Of a stretch of 64,000 bases of DNA, positions 8,729 to 17,222 are shown piece by piece. This DNA comes from Bacillus sp. 1NLA3E. Its GTDB lineage: Bacteria; Bacillota; Bacilli; Bacillales; Cytobacillaceae. The first letter of the stretch is position 1, and each line of letters opens with the position of its first letter. The notes beneath the pieces were generated by a model. That model was given only the letters and a program-made list of their open reading frames with translations, was not told the DNA's origin and did no database searches. The position numbers and the translations under genes are program-made. The stretch spans positions 2,948,001-3,012,000 of the forward strand of contig NC_021171.1 in NCBI RefSeq assembly GCF_000242895.2, written 5' to 3'.

Positions 8729-9433
8729 TCAATCATTTTTATTAATTACAACATTGCCATTAATACTCACAAATTTCAGTTTAGGGAATTTTCCCAAAAA
8801 TTTATAATCCGATAACCTGCCACATGTATCTACAATGACTTCTTCTAAAGTATCTTGATATTTTTCAAGACCTTTTAAAGAGACTAAATTTCGTGACCTG
8901 TGTATCTCAAATCTCTTGATTCCTTTTAGTCCATTCAAAGTATTTAAATCACTTACATTGGACCAGTTCAATTGGATTTCGTTTGAACATGGTGGGAAGT
9001 GGTATTTTTCAAAATTCTTCTCTTTAGGTTTGTGATGCCATAGATAAAAGCCATGGATATTTAAGCAATTTTCTAAGTTTTCATCACTAGAAATCCAATC
9101 GGTTGATAAAACTTTTAAATTTGGAAATTTGGCAAAGTTTATACCATTTCTTTTCCCATGCAATCCAAAACTCCCCAAGGAATCAAGAGTATAAATACCT
9201 TCTGTATTTTTTAAATTAACTTCCCAAAACCAGATTGATTTTACATTGGTAAGTTCATGTAGAAAATCAAAGTTATCTTCCTTAAAGCCAAAACCGTAAT
9301 TTCCAAAAATACCTTCGTAATTACCAGTGTTGTATTCTTCGATACACCCTTTTATATTATCTGAATCTATCCCCAGATATTTTTTTCCTTTTTCAATGTC
9401 TACAAAAAAGTTCCCCATTCTTCTTATTGCCAT
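8729..9433 (-). CDS. Leucine-rich-repeat-like protein, unknown
   Basis: About 234 aa, without a signal peptide. After an N-terminal segment (MAIRRMGNFFVDIEKGKKYLGI) it shows irregular leucine-rich repeats: ELTNVKSIWFWEVNL, FPNLKVLSTDWIS, LNTLNGLKGIKRFEIHRSRN, LVSLKGLEKYQDTLEEVIVD, FLGKFPKLKFVSING. Such solenoids in Bacillus are often single-gene and repeat-flanked; they bind proteins, but no partner is evident. The ATG at 9433 follows AAGAGGTATTTCA. It lies beside the IS110 element, whose insertion split the repeat just beyond this gene's stop. Confidence 0.65.
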   Translation of the reverse strand: MAIRRMGNFFVDIEKGKKYLGIDSDNIKGCIEEYNTGNYEGIFGNYGFGFKEDNFDFLHELTNVKSIWFWEVNLKNTEGIYTLDSLGSFGLHGKRNGINFAKFPNLKVLSTDWISSDENLENCLNIHGFYLWHHKPKEKNFEKYHFPPCSNEIQLNWSNVSDLNTLNGLKGIKRFEIHRSRNLVSLKGLEKYQDTLEEVIVDTCGRLSDYKFLGKFPKLKFVSINGNVVINKND

Positions 9434-9562
9434 TGAAATACCTCTTCTTATCGAGTTTTTTATTATCAATTCGCTAAAAATATTCGATTTCCTTCTAAAG
9501 CTAACCTGTTCGTTAGTTTAAGTGAAATTCTTCGCAATTAATAATTCTCTCTCCACTTGTTA

Positions 9563-9592
9563 TTCCACAATCTGGCCCGATTGTTGAGGATG
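9563..9592 (+). repeat. Partial hairpin repeat
   Basis: CCACAATCTGGCCCGATTGTTGAGGATG has the tail and a trace of the left arm only; the stem is lost. Confidence 0.5.
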
Positions 9593-9617
9593 TAAAAAAA
9601 GTTATTAGCAAATGAGG

Positions 9618-9888
9618 GTGAATTTACAGTCATTCATTATTGCGGATATACCAACTTTGGATTGGTACTTTTCATAATCGGGGTACACCTTTAAAATAGC
9701 CTTCCGCTGTGCCGGGTATATAGTTTTGAGGGTTTGGGTAGTACGTTATCACACCTTCAAAATTCCGTAATACCACTTTATCCGCACTTTGTGAAATAAG
9801 GTAATTTGGTTGTAATGCAATTTTTCCGCCACCACCAGGAGCATTGCAAACGAAGGTTGGGACTGCATTTTTTATTGTTAGTACTTTT
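9618..9888 (-). pseudogene. kamA: kamA relic (lysine 2,3-aminomutase C-terminus)
   Basis: Minus-strand translation gives [39 protein letters not shown] and [20 protein letters not shown]. After a frameshift it continues [17 protein letters not shown]. These match the conserved C-terminal part of radical-SAM lysine 2,3-aminomutase as known from Bacillus KamA. The radical-SAM CxxxCxxC half and most of the barrel are absent, so only about 85 codons of a gene of more than 400 remain. It is a non-functional fragment. Confidence 0.75.
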
Positions 9889-10349
9889 AAATAACTAAAG
9901 TCTGCAAACCAAGAAGATAATTATCTTAATTTGAAGCTGAAATTTTACTTATGATTATTTGTTATGTTTTTGATATAGGTTATTTACAAAATGTTTCCCG
10001 CACTCTACATGTGTAGAGGATATGTGGCAACAACTAGAGTTTGGATGAGTTTACACTGTTTTGAAAATTTTAGTTTAGAACTCAACCAATTCTTACATTT
10101 TTCTACAGTTATTACCACATGGGAATAACTCATATCTTTCCTCCAGGTTCGGTTTTATAATAGACTCTTACCAAATTGTTATACGTCCAAATAATATAAT
10201 TTTATAATCTTATTGAATCAAGAAGGGGCAGACTTCAATTTAGCCCAAAAATCGAATTACATTTTTCACAAGAAATAAATTCAAGATAGAAAAAAAAGCT
10301 AAAATCTAGTAAGATATCCTCATGTGACTTTAGATAAGGGGTTAAAAAA
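9889..10349. other. Gap without recognised gene
   Basis: About 460 bp of AT-rich sequence between the kamA relic and the ABC-F gene. No reading frame with a ribosome-binding site and no repeat copy was seen. The last 60 bp should hold the ABC-F promoter. Confidence 0.5.
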
Positions 10350-11903
10350 ATGAGCGTATTAAACGTACAAAATTTAAGCCACGGTTTCGGTGATCGTGCG
10401 ATTTTTAATAATGTGTCTTTTCGACTTTTAAAAGGAGAACACGTTGGACTAGTTGGGGCAAATGGTGAGGGTAAGTCTACTTTCATGAATATTGTTACTG
10501 GGAAACTGCAACCCGATGAAGGGAAAGTTGAATGGTCACGAAAGGTTCGTGTTGGGTATTTAGATCAGCATGCTGTACTTCAAAAAGGTACTACGATGCG
10601 TGATGCTTTGAGTACTGCTTTTCAATATCTTTTTGATACAGAATCAGAAATCAATGAACTTTATGCAAAAATGGGTGATGAAGGTGCTGATATCGACGCA
10701 TTACTTGCAGAAGTTGGAGAACTACAAGAAACTTTAGATAGTAATGATTTCTATCAAATTAATTCAAAAGTTGAGGAAGTTGCTCGTGGTCTAGGATTAG
10801 ACGATGTTGGACTCGATCGAGATGTAGATGATCTTAGCGGTGGGCAACGTACGAAAGTTTTGCTAGCTAAGCTTTTGCTAGAAAAGCCTGAAATCCTATT
10901 ACTAGACGAGCCTACGAACTATTTGGATGAACAGCATATCGAATGGTTGAAGCGCTATTTACAGGAATATGAGAACGCATTTATCGTGATTTCACATGAT
11001 ATTCCATTTTTGAACAATGTTGTTAACTTGATCTATCACATGGAAAATCAAGAGTTGAATCGCTATGTTGGTGACTATGATAACTTCTTAAAAATTCATG
11101 GAATGAAGAAGCAACAGCTAGAGTCTGCTTACAAGCGTCAACAACAAGAAATTGCTGATTTGAAAGATTTCGTTGCTCGTAACAAGGCAAGTGTGGCGAC
11201 TCGTAATATGGCAATGTCTCGTCAGAAGAAGCTCGACAAAATGGAAGTTATTGAATTGGGGAAAGAGAAGCCAAAACCAGAGTTTAATTTCAAAGAAGCT
11301 CGTGCAGCTAGCCGTTGGATTTTCACGGCTGAAGATCTTGTTATTGGTTACAATGAACCACTTTCGCGGCCTCTGAATTTGAAAATGGAACGCGGACAAA
11401 AAATTGCATTCGTTGGTGCAAACGGTATTGGTAAGTCTACTCTTTTAAAAAGTATTCTTGGGTTGATTAATCCAATTTCGGGTAAAGTAGAACGTGGTGA
11501 GTATCAATACATCGGTTACTTTGAGCAGGAAGTTAAACAGTCCAACTACAACACTTGTATAGAAGAGATTTGGAGCGAGTTCCCAAGTATGAATCAGGCT
11601 GAAGTTCGTGCTGCTCTTTCAAAATGTGGATTAACGACGAAACATATTGAAAGTAAAATCGAAGTCCTTTCTGGTGGTGAAAAAGCCAAAGTTCGATTGT
11701 GTAAAATTTTAAACACAGAAACGAATTTATTAATTCTAGACGAACCTACCAATCACTTGGATGTGGACGCAAAAGAAGAATTGAAGCGTGCTTTAAAGGC
11801 ATATCGCGGAAGTATCTTGATGGTATCCCACGAACCTGATTTCTATCGTGAAATTGCGACCGACGTTTGGAATTGTGAGGATTGGACTACGAAAGTGTTT
11901 TAA
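10350..11903 (+). CDS. ABC-F family ATP-binding protein
   Basis: 517 aa with two ABC cassettes and no membrane domain. Cassette 1 has Walker A GANGEGKS (about 37-44), signature LSGGQ and Walker B ILLLDEPTNYLD. Cassette 2 has GANGIGKST, LSGGEKAK and LLILDEPTNHLD. The linker (about 240-300) is charged and helical (KKQQLESAYKRQQQEIADLKDF). ABC-F proteins act on the ribosome, as translation factors or as antibiotic-protection factors. This architecture resembles the YkpA/YbiT housekeeping type more than a dedicated resistance factor. ATG start with AAGGGG upstream. It is followed by a strong terminator. Confidence 0.88.
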   Translation: MSVLNVQNLSHGFGDRAIFNNVSFRLLKGEHVGLVGANGEGKSTFMNIVTGKLQPDEGKVEWSRKVRVGYLDQHAVLQKGTTMRDALSTAFQYLFDTESEINELYAKMGDEGADIDALLAEVGELQETLDSNDFYQINSKVEEVARGLGLDDVGLDRDVDDLSGGQRTKVLLAKLLLEKPEILLLDEPTNYLDEQHIEWLKRYLQEYENAFIVISHDIPFLNNVVNLIYHMENQELNRYVGDYDNFLKIHGMKKQQLESAYKRQQQEIADLKDFVARNKASVATRNMAMSRQKKLDKMEVIELGKEKPKPEFNFKEARAASRWIFTAEDLVIGYNEPLSRPLNLKMERGQKIAFVGANGIGKSTLLKSILGLINPISGKVERGEYQYIGYFEQEVKQSNYNTCIEEIWSEFPSMNQAEVRAALSKCGLTTKHIESKIEVLSGGEKAKVRLCKILNTETNLLILDEPTNHLDVDAKEELKRALKAYRGSILMVSHEPDFYREIATDVWNCEDWTTKVF

Positions 11904-12473
11904 GTAAAGATTAAGGGGTACCCAATGAATAAGATTTCTCTTGGGTACCCCTTTTTATTAACGACTAAGGAAATAACTTGGTCAAGCATCAAATTGACAT
12001 TAGGAAGATGTAATTCAGCTGGTTTAAATGTTGTAAAGTTTTCAAAATCTGTAAATAAAGATAATGTTGGGTGAGTCTTCACATCTGCAATGAATAATTC
12101 TCCACAAATTCCTCGTAAATGTTCAGCTGCACGAGCACCACCAGTTCCCCCATCCTGTGGCTTTGTTATTCCAAGCTTCACGATTGGCAATATCAAGTGC
12201 ATTTTTTAATGCTCCAATAATACTGTGATTGTATTCCTGAACAATAAATACGAATCCATCCAAGCTGGCAACCTTTGCACTCCAGGCTGCTATTCCAGAT
12301 TCTGTTCCATCGGTTGTGCCGAAAAACGGCAAATTGTAATCAGCTATATCGACAATTTCATAATTTGCATCTCCACGTTTGTCAGCAATTCCTTTTACCC
12401 ATTCTCCAACTTCAGGCACTAACTCGACCCTGACGAGTGCTTCCTAAGATAATTCCAATATTTTATTTTTCAT
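11900..12473 (-). pseudogene. NADPH-dependent FMN reductase, frameshifted
   Basis: The parts of one flavin reductase are scattered over three frames. IGIILGSTRQGRVSA (about 12425-12460) is followed by VGEWVKGIADKRGDANYEI and IVQEYNHSIIGALKNALD in one frame, then GGARAAEHLRGICGELFIAD and LSLFTDFENFTTFKPAELH in another. At least three indels break it, near 12460, 12420 and 12150. Its C-terminal codons run into the ABC-F terminator hairpin. Intact relatives reduce FMN or azo/quinone compounds with NADPH. Confidence 0.82.
11913..11957 (+). terminator. ABC-F terminator
   Basis: AAGGGGTACCCAA pairs perfectly with TTGGGTACCCCTT, then TTTTT. It begins 10 bp after the ABC-F stop. Confidence 0.92.
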
Positions 12474-12594
12474 TTGTCAGGATTTCTTCCTCCATGGTCT
12501 AAAAAAACGAATTGTTTTGAATTAACTTCATTATCATAATTCCTAAGCTTCATGAAAAATAACAAACCATACTACTTCTAAGTGTTGTAATAAC

Positions 12595-13482
12595 TTAATT
12601 GGCTGCGTGGGAGATTTGGCTAACAATTTGGGTTAAAGCCTCTTTCATCGGAACGGCAGGGCGACCAAGCAGTTTTTCCAAATCGTTACTTTCAACCTCT
12701 AATCCACCCTCACGAATGCCCTTTTGTGTGTTAATAAGCATAGGAAGGAAGGCTTCAGGAACTCCCGCACCTTTCATAATCTCGGCATATGTGTCATCAT
12801 CCACCTGTTGAAAAGAAATCTCTTTTCCTAATATAGTTTCAAGGGTAGAGAATAAATCTTTATGTGTCATAAGTTCACCGGAAAGTTCGTAAATCGTGTT
12901 CTCATGTCCGTTTCCAGTCAGTACGTTGGCAGTTGCCTCCGCCAAATCTTGCCTGAGCGCCCAACCTACTTTTCCATCTCCGGTCGCCGTTATCCAGGGA
13001 GCACCAGCCATAGCTGCTTGAATACTTCCAATTTCATTTTCCAGATACCAGTTATTCCTCAAAAATGAATAAGGAATGCCTGTTTTTACGATAGCCTCTT
13101 CCGTAGCTTTATAAACTGGAGCAAGGAAAAAGTCGCTATTTCTGGCTTTAGGCGCACTGGTAAACGCAATAAATTTAACGTTGGCGCGCTTAGCGGCAGC
13201 AACTGCATTGGCGTGTTGCCTCATTCTTATTTCATCGCCTCCAAGCCGCACTTCAGACGAAGATACAATTAACAACTTGTCAATTCCAGCAAAAGCAGCA
13301 TCCAGTGTTTCCGGTTTATCAAAATCACCTTGCCGGACTTCGACCCCGTGCGCTCTTAATCCTTCTGCTTTTTCCGGATTGCGAACACTAACTGCTAATT
13401 GATCTGCCGGTATGGTTTTTAATAACAACTCCACGACTTTTGAACCTAATTTTCCTGTTGCACCTGTAACTAATATTTTCAT
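12595..13482 (-). CDS. NmrA/QorB-like NAD(P)H:quinone oxidoreductase
   Basis: About 295 aa, atypical short-chain dehydrogenase of the NmrA/QorB branch. The Rossmann motif is VTGATGKLGSKVVELL at the N-terminus. It continues with VRNPEKAEGLRAHGVEVRQGDFD, IDKLLIVSSSEVRLGG, AYTS-like IAFTSAPKA and YSFLRNNWYLEN, all of which line up with E. coli QorB. QorB reduces quinones with NADPH. The ATG at 13482 is preceded by GGAGGAAAAGATT; 12 extra upstream codons lack this. It begins a row of three redox genes on this strand (with DoxX at 13581 and the NmrA protein at 14052). Confidence 0.85.
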   Translation of the reverse strand: MKILVTGATGKLGSKVVELLLKTIPADQLAVSVRNPEKAEGLRAHGVEVRQGDFDKPETLDAAFAGIDKLLIVSSSEVRLGGDEIRMRQHANAVAAAKRANVKFIAFTSAPKARNSDFFLAPVYKATEEAIVKTGIPYSFLRNNWYLENEIGSIQAAMAGAPWITATGDGKVGWALRQDLAEATANVLTGNGHENTIYELSGELMTHKDLFSTLETILGKEISFQQVDDDTYAEIMKGAGVPEAFLPMLINTQKGIREGGLEVESNDLEKLLGRPAVPMKEALTQIVSQISHAAN

Positions 13483-13580
13483 AATCTTTTCCTCCAAAAT
13501 GTATCGCATATCGCACAAATATTTTGCCCTTCAATCATTTTTTATCCCCTAGATCACCCAGTTAGTTGAAGATAAAACTA

Positions 13581-13928
13581 TTACGAGAAATAAAGAAAAA
13601 ATACAACAAACGATAGAATAGCTAAGAATAGAATCATAGCAGTATCCTTAAAGGAATCCTTTACCCTAATATGTGTAAGGATGCCGCCTACACATGTAAT
13701 GGCAAGTAAAAGTGCTCCTGCCATCGCGGAAGTTGAAGTCCAAAATCCAACGATTAAAAGTACAGCTCCTGCTAATTCAACAATCCCAGTTACAACTCTA
13801 AACCATTGTGGCAATCTCCAATGCGTAAAAGCTTCAACATGCATTTTAGAACCTGTTACTTTCCCGAATCCTGCCATTAAAAACATTAAGGCAAGAATTC
13901 CTTGTAAAATATAAGTTAAAATCCCCAT
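13581..13928 (-). CDS. DoxX-family membrane protein
   Basis: 115 aa with four predicted helices: LTYILQGILALMFLMAGFGKV, WFRVVTGIVELAGAVLLIVGF, AMAGALLLAITCVGGILTHI and TAMILFLAILSFVVFFLYF. AGFGKVTG and GIVELAGA are typical of DoxX/YphA-like proteins, which are linked to membrane redox and thiol stress handling. The ATG at 13928 has AAGGGGAGAGAAAT upstream; the open frame beyond it has no such site. It lies directly downstream of the NmrA-like gene at 14052, so the two may be cotranscribed under the TetR operator. Confidence 0.82.
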   Translation of the reverse strand: MGILTYILQGILALMFLMAGFGKVTGSKMHVEAFTHWRLPQWFRVVTGIVELAGAVLLIVGFWTSTSAMAGALLLAITCVGGILTHIRVKDSFKDTAMILFLAILSFVVFFLYFS

Positions 13929-14051
13929 ATTTCTCTCCCCTTTTGAGATTCTTATTTCTTTTTTAATTTTTAAAATAAAGCCATTTGCATCAGGTATTCG
14001 TTCGCCTAATGAATAAACTCCAAATTCAAATTCGCACATTCCCTTCCCCAC

Positions 14052-14696
14052 CTAGTTGTTAAATACGATTGGCATTTTATGAATCCATTCGTCTTTCATC
14101 GTAGCTTCAAGCAAACATTTCGCAACATTAAAACGAGAAACATTCATCTTACCTTTCGTATTACCAAACGATACAGAATAACCATTCCCATTTGTTTTAA
14201 CATTTGGATTAATGATCCGTACAACAGTCCAATCAAGCTTAGAATTTTTAAGCAATTTCTCTATTGCTTTCATCTCAGCGAATCCAGTGGGATATAATAT
14301 CTTTGCCATTTTACTCGGTAACTCAGTAACAAGCTGTTTAACATCTTCCTTTGCAGAGATCGTAGGTGTTGCAAGCGTAATCAACCTTTTCGGTCCGCAC
14401 TCCTCCATAACGGAGATAATTGCTTTATGTGCTTCTGTAATAGGGAGGTCAGAAACTTGTCGTTTCATTGACAATGCTGGCCCAAGAGCACTTACCACAG
14501 CATCACTTCCTACGTTTGCCTCTTTTAATTTTTCTCGGTCTGTTAAAGATCCAACTACAATTTGCAGTTTTTTATGTTCTATCATTAAAGCATTGGGTCG
14601 TCTTGTAAAGGCAGTAACACCATATCCAGCCTGGAGTGCAAGACTCACAAGAAGATGACCAATTTGACCATTTGCACCAAAAATCGTTATTTTCAT
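14052..14696 (-). CDS. NAD(P)H-binding NmrA-like oxidoreductase
   Basis: 214 aa. The N-terminal dinucleotide fold has ITIFGANGQIGHLLVSLAL, then VTAFTRRPNAL and the acid strand. VVSALGP and LITLATPT follow the usual NmrA/YwnB layout, and WTVVRIINPNVKTNG is the substrate-side segment. It is probably a cytoplasmic NAD(P)-dependent reductase or redox-sensing protein. The ATG at 14696 is preferred to the GTG at 14705 because GGAGTGAAGAAA gives good spacing. It is divergent from the TetR gene at 14844, with shared operators between them, so TetR control is likely. Confidence 0.82.
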   Translation of the reverse strand: MKITIFGANGQIGHLLVSLALQAGYGVTAFTRRPNALMIEHKKLQIVVGSLTDREKLKEANVGSDAVVSALGPALSMKRQVSDLPITEAHKAIISVMEECGPKRLITLATPTISAKEDVKQLVTELPSKMAKILYPTGFAEMKAIEKLLKNSKLDWTVVRIINPNVKTNGNGYSVSFGNTKGKMNVSRFNVAKCLLEATMKDEWIHKMPIVFNN

Positions 14697-14716
14697 TTTC
14701 TTCACTCCAACATCTT

Positions 14717-14808
14717 TTGTTTAAACAACATTTGTTGTACAATCAATATATCAAGTTGGAAAACTTGAAGCAACCGACAAAATAAAACATATATTGCTTA
14801 AACAACAT
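14717..14808. promoter_or_regulatory. Divergent promoter region with TetR operators
   Basis: TTGTTTAAACAA (14717-14728) is a perfect 12-bp palindrome. CAACATTTGTTG (14726-14737) overlaps it, and ATTGCTTAAACAACAT (14793-14808) is a related copy nearer the tetR gene. The shared TTGYTTAAACAA core on both sides of the divergent promoters suggests one repressor binding twice. Confidence 0.65.
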
Positions 14809-14843
14809 ATTGATAAAAATGTCTAAAAAAAGGAGCAATTTTT

Positions 14844-15422
14844 ATGGAAAAACAAATCGACCCACGTATACTTCGCACTCGTAAGCTCATTATGGATGCA
14901 TTTATCGAGTTATCAATGAAAAAAGACTTTAAAAACATCACCATTAAAGATATAACAACTGCTGCAACGGTTAATCGTGCAACCTTTTATTCTCATTTCA
15001 TTGACAAATATGACTTGCTTGAAAAGGTTATAAGTGAAAGTTTTATGAGAGAAGTCATTCAAGAAGTAGGTGCACATGAGGTAATTAACGAAGAGACCAT
15101 TAAAGCTATTTTCTTATCAATCATTAAGTTCCTAACTTCGATCAGCAACCAATGTCAGCGAAGTTACGAGGCATTTACACCCCAGATAGAAACGATTTTT
15201 AAAATGGAACTTCAAGCCTTTTTTTCAAAGTGGGCTCAAAAGCAATGGGCTAACCAAAACAAAACTGAGGTAGAGGCATTTACGGTGATGTTAAGCTGGG
15301 CACTTTATGGAGCTGCGATACATTGGATGCAAAATCAAACGACACAGCCAGAAGATTACGTAAAGCAATTAATGCATTTCATAAAAAATAGAATAAACAT
15401 GGATAAAGAAAATGTAATTTAA
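14844..15422 (+). CDS. TetR/AcrR-family transcriptional regulator
   Basis: 192 aa. The N-terminal HTH is canonical: RTRKLIMDAFIELSMKKDFK, ITIKDITTAATVNRATFYSHF, IDKYDLLEKVI. The C-terminal ligand domain is all-helical and divergent (FLTSISNQCQRSYEAF; MLSWALYGAAIHWMQN). ATG start with AAAAGGAGCAATTTTT. It is transcribed away from the NmrA/DoxX/QorB row and probably represses those genes and itself through the repeated TTGTTTAAACAA-like sites. The inducing ligand is unknown, but the controlled genes suggest an electrophile or quinone. Confidence 0.87.
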   Translation: MEKQIDPRILRTRKLIMDAFIELSMKKDFKNITIKDITTAATVNRATFYSHFIDKYDLLEKVISESFMREVIQEVGAHEVINEETIKAIFLSIIKFLTSISNQCQRSYEAFTPQIETIFKMELQAFFSKWAQKQWANQNKTEVEAFTVMLSWALYGAAIHWMQNQTTQPEDYVKQLMHFIKNRINMDKENVI

Positions 15423-15473
15423 TATAGATTTAAAACTGAACTCATCCATTATCTTTTAATTCTCGAAATATAA

Positions 15474-15510
15474 TAGAGCCTGTTTTTTATATAAAAAACG
15501 GGCTCTTTAG
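15474..15510 (+). terminator. tetR terminator
   Basis: AGAGCCTGTTTTTTATATAA pairs with the following AAAAAACGGGCTCTT, 50 bp after the tetR stop. Confidence 0.85.
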
Positions 15511-15610
15511 AGTGCCTTGGATTACTATCCTTCTTCAACTCCCTGTGAAACACTTTACAAATAATCTAATCCAGTATTCTACTCTTTCGGTTTCCTCCAT
15601 TATCTACCCT

Positions 15611-15666
15611 ATACATAAAGAAAGAGCGCAGTTCAGTTAATGGATAGCGCCCTTTAATGGAACAAC
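15611..15666 (+). repeat. Hairpin repeat
   Basis: AAAGAAAGAGCGCAGTTCAG, then GGATAGCGCCCTTTAATGGAACAAC. The second tail module (GTTGAACTAACGCACCC) follows at about 15701-15718, just before the YkvA-like gene's stop. Confidence 0.8.
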
Positions 15667-15718
15667 TAAATTTGACCTCAGTCTTAAAGTCACTTAATTC
15701 TTGTTGAACTAACGCACC

Positions 15719-16102
15719 CTATTCGTTGAATAACTGATATGCCTTTACAATAAGCCATAAGATAATTAAGCTCCAAATCAAAACAATTAGTGAACCAACT
15801 ATCCAATTCTTTGGCTTACCATTTTTCATCATTTCTTCTGCTTTAACTTCACAGTCAGATATTACACTTTTGGGTATCATCTTTAATGCAAACATAATTC
15901 CCAACGGAACAATAATTACATCGTCTAAATAACCAAGAATCGGTATGAAGTCAGGTATTAAGTCAATAGGACTGAACGCATATGCTACAACACAAGCTGT
16001 AAATACCTTAGCATACCAAGGTACTCTTTCATCTTTGTAAGCAAAATAAAGAATGAATATTTGTCGCTTTAAATTCTTCGCCCAAGCCTTTATTTTCCCC
16101 AT
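15719..16102 (-). CDS. YkvA-family membrane protein (DUF1232)
   Basis: 127 aa. The DUF1232 core VPWYAKVFTACVVAYAFSPI followed by DLIPDFIPILGYLDDVIIVP (about 27-67) is very well conserved: the SPIDLIPDFIPxxGYxDD motif defines the family. A second hydrophobic segment (VGSLIVLIWSLIILWLIV) ends the protein. The family is membrane-associated and of unknown role. Start ATG; upstream AAAGGAGAAAA. Single gene after a hairpin repeat. Confidence 0.88.
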   Translation of the reverse strand: MGKIKAWAKNLKRQIFILYFAYKDERVPWYAKVFTACVVAYAFSPIDLIPDFIPILGYLDDVIIVPLGIMFALKMIPKSVISDCEVKAEEMMKNGKPKNWIVGSLIVLIWSLIILWLIVKAYQLFNE

Positions 16103-16169
16103 TTTTTCTCCTTTTTACTGTTAAGATTATCATTTCTATTATAACAACTTTATTAAACAATACTGCACG

Positions 16170-16314
16170 ATAGTTTAAGTACATCCTTCACAATCTTATC
16201 TATTTTTTAATATGAATTTCCAGTTTTCTCTAAAGGTGTTGCCCCATTAAATGGCCCTAAAATGAAAAAAGCGCTGATCCTTATTACAGGATTTCGCCCG
16301 TTTGTTAAACAAGG
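16170..16314 (+). repeat. Hairpin repeat, long form
   Basis: Left arm GTTTAAGTACATCCTTCACA, TAAAGGTGTTGCCCCATT, GGCCCTAAAATGAAAAAAG, stem GCGCTGATCC/GGATTTCGC, tail CGCCCGTTTGTTAAACAAGG. Confidence 0.85.
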
Positions 16315-16318
16315 AATT

Positions 16319-16552
16319 TTACTCAATTTGTTTATGAAATACATTAATCGGGTGGAAACTTTTATTAACAAGACAATTTGCTATTTGTTTTATTACACTT
16401 GGATTGCGAAGTTCATCATCGTTAAAGTTTACCAAATCATCCACCTTCACCCAGTTACTGTCAATAATTTCATCTTCTTCAAGATTTATTGAACCTCCAG
16501 TACACTCTCCTATAAAATGGAACTTAAATGTTTTCTCCTCTGCATTTATAAT
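16319..16552 (-). pseudogene. Nudix hydrolase fragment (C-terminal)
   Basis: Minus-strand frame reads INAEEKTFKFHFIGECTGG, SINLEEDEIIDSNWVKVDDL, VNFNDDELRNPSVIKQIANC and ends at a TAA (16319-16321). An in-frame stop lies just upstream. The pattern of a hydrophobic strand, then an E-rich helix and an SxWVxxDDL strand is that of the C-terminal half of small Nudix hydrolases. The Nudix box itself is missing, so it is a 5'-truncated remnant of about 75 codons. Confidence 0.6.
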
Positions 16553-16600
16553 GTACTATTTATCCTCGCTATCTTTTTTCTTCTAATCAATCATTTTCCT

Positions 16601-16699
16601 TTTTCAAGAAACCTGCACTTTAACTGATTAAAGTTCAAGAAAAATGGACTGCTGAAACAGTCCGTTTTTTTCAATTCTTGCGCCAGATTGTTGAAGATC
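16601..16699 (+). repeat. Hairpin repeat, strong-stem type
   Basis: TTTTCAAGAAACCTGCAC left end, AAATGGACTGCTGAAACAGTCC stem region with a T run (works as a terminator), then TTGCGCCAGATTGTTGAAGATC. The tail is the left boundary of the duplicated tautomerase unit. Confidence 0.82.
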
Positions 16700-17081
16700 T
16701 AAGTATTAGAAACTATTTTTCTGTTCCTATCTTTCCAAATCCCTCACCAAATTTAAGGGAATGTAGTTGTCCGTTTGAAGCCCAGTTTTCCCTATCGTAT
16801 TCATCAAAAATTACTGTAACCCATTCCTTATTTACATTTAATGATTTAACTGCTTCATTTGTAATTGCTTCAACAAATTGTTGTTTTTGTTTAATGGTTC
16901 TTCCTTTAGCCAATTTCACCGTGATAACAGGCCTTTACATCACTCCTTACAATGTCAATTCTTCAAGCTAATTCATTCTTTAAAGCCCTAAATATTCCCT
17001 CTATATCTAACCAGTTGTTAATAAAAAACTTATCCGGGATCCAATCAGAAAAAAAGACCCTTCTTTTCAAGAGTCGCGCCC
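16680..17081 (+). repeat. 402-bp duplicated unit, copy A (tautomerase cassette)
   Basis: Near-identical to 30189-30590, with the same length of 402 bp. Both copies begin at GCGCC(C) of one hairpin repeat and end at the GCGCCC/GCACCC of the next. Flanking sequence is unrelated outside these points, including the hairpin stem on the left and the tail on the right. Confidence 0.9.
16713..16934 (-). pseudogene. 4-oxalocrotonate tautomerase-like, start codon lost
   Basis: Same product as 30222-30443, but the ATG has become AGG (16932-16934). The protein would therefore need to start at GTG codon 7, giving MKLAKGRTIKQKQQF. The family uses the amino-terminal proline (Pro1, here in MPVITV) as catalytic base, so losing the normal start also removes the active site. 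The rest of the frame is intact, which implies recent inactivation. Confidence 0.8.
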
Positions 17082-17094
17082 TTAAATGGAATAA
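17048..17094 (+). repeat. Hairpin repeat
   Basis: AAAAAGACCCTTCTTTTCAA, then GAGTCGCGCCCTTAAATGGA. It is the right boundary of duplicated unit A and lies 130 bp upstream of the plus-strand NAT gene, with its tail toward that gene. Confidence 0.8.
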
Positions 17095-17222
17095 GAATGA
17101 GCTTCTATTAGCTGGTTTTGTTATAGATCACTTCAAATAGCTTTTTGTAGAAAAGCTCCCGTAACCCAGTATATCAATGGTATACTAGGTCAGTCATTTA
17201 TCGTAGAAAGGATTGAATTAAA